Source: Hyphomonadaceae bacterium (lineage in GTDB: Bacteria > Pseudomonadota > Alphaproteobacteria > Caulobacterales > Hyphomonadaceae). Taken from it: a stretch of DNA of 5,721 nt. The stretch is taken from contig JAUYSA010000340.1 in assembly GCA_030696545.1 (NCBI GenBank), positions 1 through 5,721 of the forward strand. Direction: 5' to 3'. Shown here one piece after another: positions 5,110 through 5,721 of this stretch. The notes below the pieces were generated by a model, which made no database searches, was not told the DNA's origin, and saw only the letters and a program-made list of their open reading frames with translations. Position numbers and translations under genes: made by a program. Positions within the stretch are counted from its first letter, which is position 1. Each line of letters starts with the position of its first letter.

Positions 5110-5327
5110 GCCTTCTTCAGCTTCCCACGCGCATCAAGCTGCGATCCGCAGCCCGGACAGGTGTAGCCGCCCCACATGGCCTGATTCATGTTCTCGGGCG
5201 TGCGCACCTTCGGCTGCTCCGCGCCGCATTTCTCGCACTTCGCCGGCTTGCGAAACACGATGAAGATGATCAGCACCGCCGCCGTCGCCACCGCGCCGAT
5301 CAGCGCCGGCATGAATGCCTCTTCCAT
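5106..5327 (-). CDS. Small membrane-anchored zinc-ribbon protein
   Basis: A 73-aa protein with one N-terminal membrane helix (about residues 7-25, PALIGAVATAAVLIIFIVF) followed by basic residues (RKPAK), which by the positive-inside rule places the C-terminal domain in the cytoplasm. That domain has two CxxC pairs, C31-C34 (CEKC) and C57-C60 (CPGC), 22 residues apart, the layout of a zinc ribbon. The tail is basic (GKLKK). The start at 5327 is preferred over the longer upstream extension because it has a GAGGGAG ribosome site (5334-5340, 6 nt spacing) and because the upstream extension is Arg/Pro-rich and repeat-derived. Met6 is an alternative start. Specific function unknown; such proteins are usually annotated as hypothetical. 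Convergent with the upstream gene, with overlapping stop codons. Confidence 0.78.
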   Translation of the reverse strand: MEEAFMPALIGAVATAAVLIIFIVFRKPAKCEKCGAEQPKVRTPENMNQAMWGGYTCPGCGSQLDARGKLKKA

Positions 5328-5417
5328 GGAAGTCTCCCTCGCCCCGTCTTGTACCAGATGTGGCGAGCAACATGGATCGCATCGCCACGCCCGTCCAGCA
5401 TCTCGGTGGGCGCCTTG

Positions 5418-5478
5418 CCTCCACCGCCGAAGGCGGGGGAGGTGGATCGCCGCGTCTTCGCGGCGAGACGGCGGGGGC
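5418..5478. repeat. REP-like double-hairpin intergenic element
   Basis: Hairpin 1 is CCTCC-A-CCGCC (5418-5428), loop GAA, GGCGG-G-GGAGG (5432-5442): ten pairs with one A/G mismatch. Hairpin 2 is TCGCCGCG (5447-5454), loop TCTT, CGCGGCGA (5459-5466): eight perfect pairs. Exact direct repeats GGCGGGGG (5432-5439 and 5470-5477) flank hairpin 2. The order GGGGGAGGTGG, short variable stem-loop, GACGG, G-run is a pattern I recall as a multicopy intergenic palindrome in alphaproteobacterial genomes. Copy number cannot be judged from this window. Confidence 0.55.
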
Positions 5479-5532
5479 ACACGCGCCCGGATCAATGCCA
5501 TCTTCCAGCGCCATTAGCGCTCGATAGTGCTT

Positions 5533-5581
5533 CCCCAAAAACAAACCGGCGGCCCCATCCTTCTTCGGGATGATGACCGCC
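5533..5581 (-). terminator. Probable rho-independent terminator for the right-edge gene
   Basis: Read on the minus strand: GGCGG (5577-5581) and CATCC (5568-5572) pair with GGATG (5556-5560) and CCGCC (5548-5552) around a 7-nt loop, with an internal loop between the two stem parts. Then comes GGTTTGTTTTT (the A-rich run at 5537-5547 on the plus strand). It starts about 60 bp beyond the stop codon at 5642 and points the right way for that gene. Confidence 0.6.
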
Positions 5582-5641
5582 GCACACTTTGCAGGTCTGG
5601 CTCGCCGGTCTCACGCCGGCCTGTCGGGGAAGATTGCGGTC

Positions 5642-5721
5642 TTACGCCGCCGGTCTGGCCGGGTTGATCCCGGCATCCCATTCAACCTCCGGATAAAAGC
5701 GATCCATCATCCGCGAGACGT
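5642..5721 (-). CDS. 3' end of an unidentified protein gene (runs off the right edge)
   Basis: The minus-strand frame open at the right edge reads VSRMMDRFYPEVEWDAGI-NPARPAA and stops at TAA (5642-5644). The mixed hydrophobic and acidic composition of the first part looks like genuine protein, and a good terminator lies downstream on the same strand. Only 25 codons are visible, so the product cannot be named. The other two minus-strand frames hit stop codons within about 15 codons of the edge. Confidence 0.5.
   Translation of the reverse strand, partial: VSRMMDRFYPEVEWDAGINPARPAA

Larger units (their letters stand above)
5328..5641. other. Intergenic region with palindromic elements
   Basis: 314 bp with no credible gene. 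It holds the zinc-ribbon ribosome site, an inverted repeat GTGGCGA/TCGCCAC (5360-5366 and 5382-5388, 15-nt spacer), a REP-like double hairpin (5418-5478) and a minus-strand terminator (about 5533-5581). Open frames here give Pro/Arg-rich products typical of translated palindromic repeats. Confidence 0.55.

Noticed and set aside
5360..5388. Inverted repeat GTGGCGA...TCGCCAC as an operator or tRNA-like fold
   Set aside because: The 15-nt spacer and lack of any further cloverleaf arms rule out a tRNA; as an operator it has no supporting context, so it is only mentioned in the gap description.
5328..5501. N-terminal extension of the zinc-ribbon gene to 5501
   Set aside because: The extension is Arg/Pro-rich, runs through the hairpin element and lacks a ribosome site, whereas the start at 5327 has a strong one and leads directly into a membrane helix.
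5134..5544. Minus-strand 136-codon frame over the zinc-ribbon gene and the palindromic element
   Set aside because: Its first part is translated REP-like repeat (RRRGDPPPPP) and the rest is an out-of-frame reading of the zinc-ribbon gene.
5642..5721. Inverted repeats around the right edge (GCCGGG/CCCGGC) as a terminator
   Set aside because: They lie inside the probable coding frame and no T-run follows; the T-rich hairpin at 5533-5581 is the better candidate.

Overview
The window reads as chromosomal DNA from a GC-rich alphaproteobacterium. The evidence is the strong G/C preference at third codon positions, an HflK with a long glycine-rich N-terminus, an Mrp/ApbC ATPase of the cysteine-free alphaproteobacterial type, and a CheY-like protein with the GPxRRRR...GPxRR tail. 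GANTC sites (CcrM methylase targets) are concentrated in the gene-upstream gaps, and there is one CtrA-like box. Caulobacterales or Hyphomonadaceae is my best guess from memory of similar proteins; the sequence alone does not prove it.

Layout: the left edge holds the 5' part of hflK on the minus strand (membrane SPFH protein, modulator of the FtsH protease). A 264-bp gap follows, carrying a sigma-54-like element that faces hflK. On the plus strand, a family 2 glycosyltransferase (ExoO-like) lies 23 bp ahead of an Mrp/ApbC P-loop ATPase (Fe-S cluster carrier), so the two are probably co-transcribed. After 151 bp comes a 293-aa CheY-like protein whose receiver domain has lost the phospho-acceptor Asp, a metal-binding Asp and the conserved Lys. 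A 338-bp gap follows, rich in inverted repeats and TTAA-containing motifs. Next is a 281-aa protein that looks like a nucleotidyltransferase whose catalytic motif has been erased. It meets a small membrane-anchored zinc-ribbon protein tail to tail, with a 4-bp overlap of the stop codons. The right end has a REP-like double hairpin, a probable rho-independent terminator on the minus strand, and the last 25 codons of an unidentified minus-strand gene.

These genes do not form one obvious pathway. The window looks like housekeeping core (hflK, mrp) with lineage-specific signalling and unknown genes between. Two neighbouring plus-strand genes (3044-3925 and 4264-5109) each encode a recognisable fold with its catalytic or phosphorylation residues substituted. 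That pair, and the structured leader between them, is the part most worth a second look. I see no rRNA, tRNA, CRISPR array, transposase or prophage gene.
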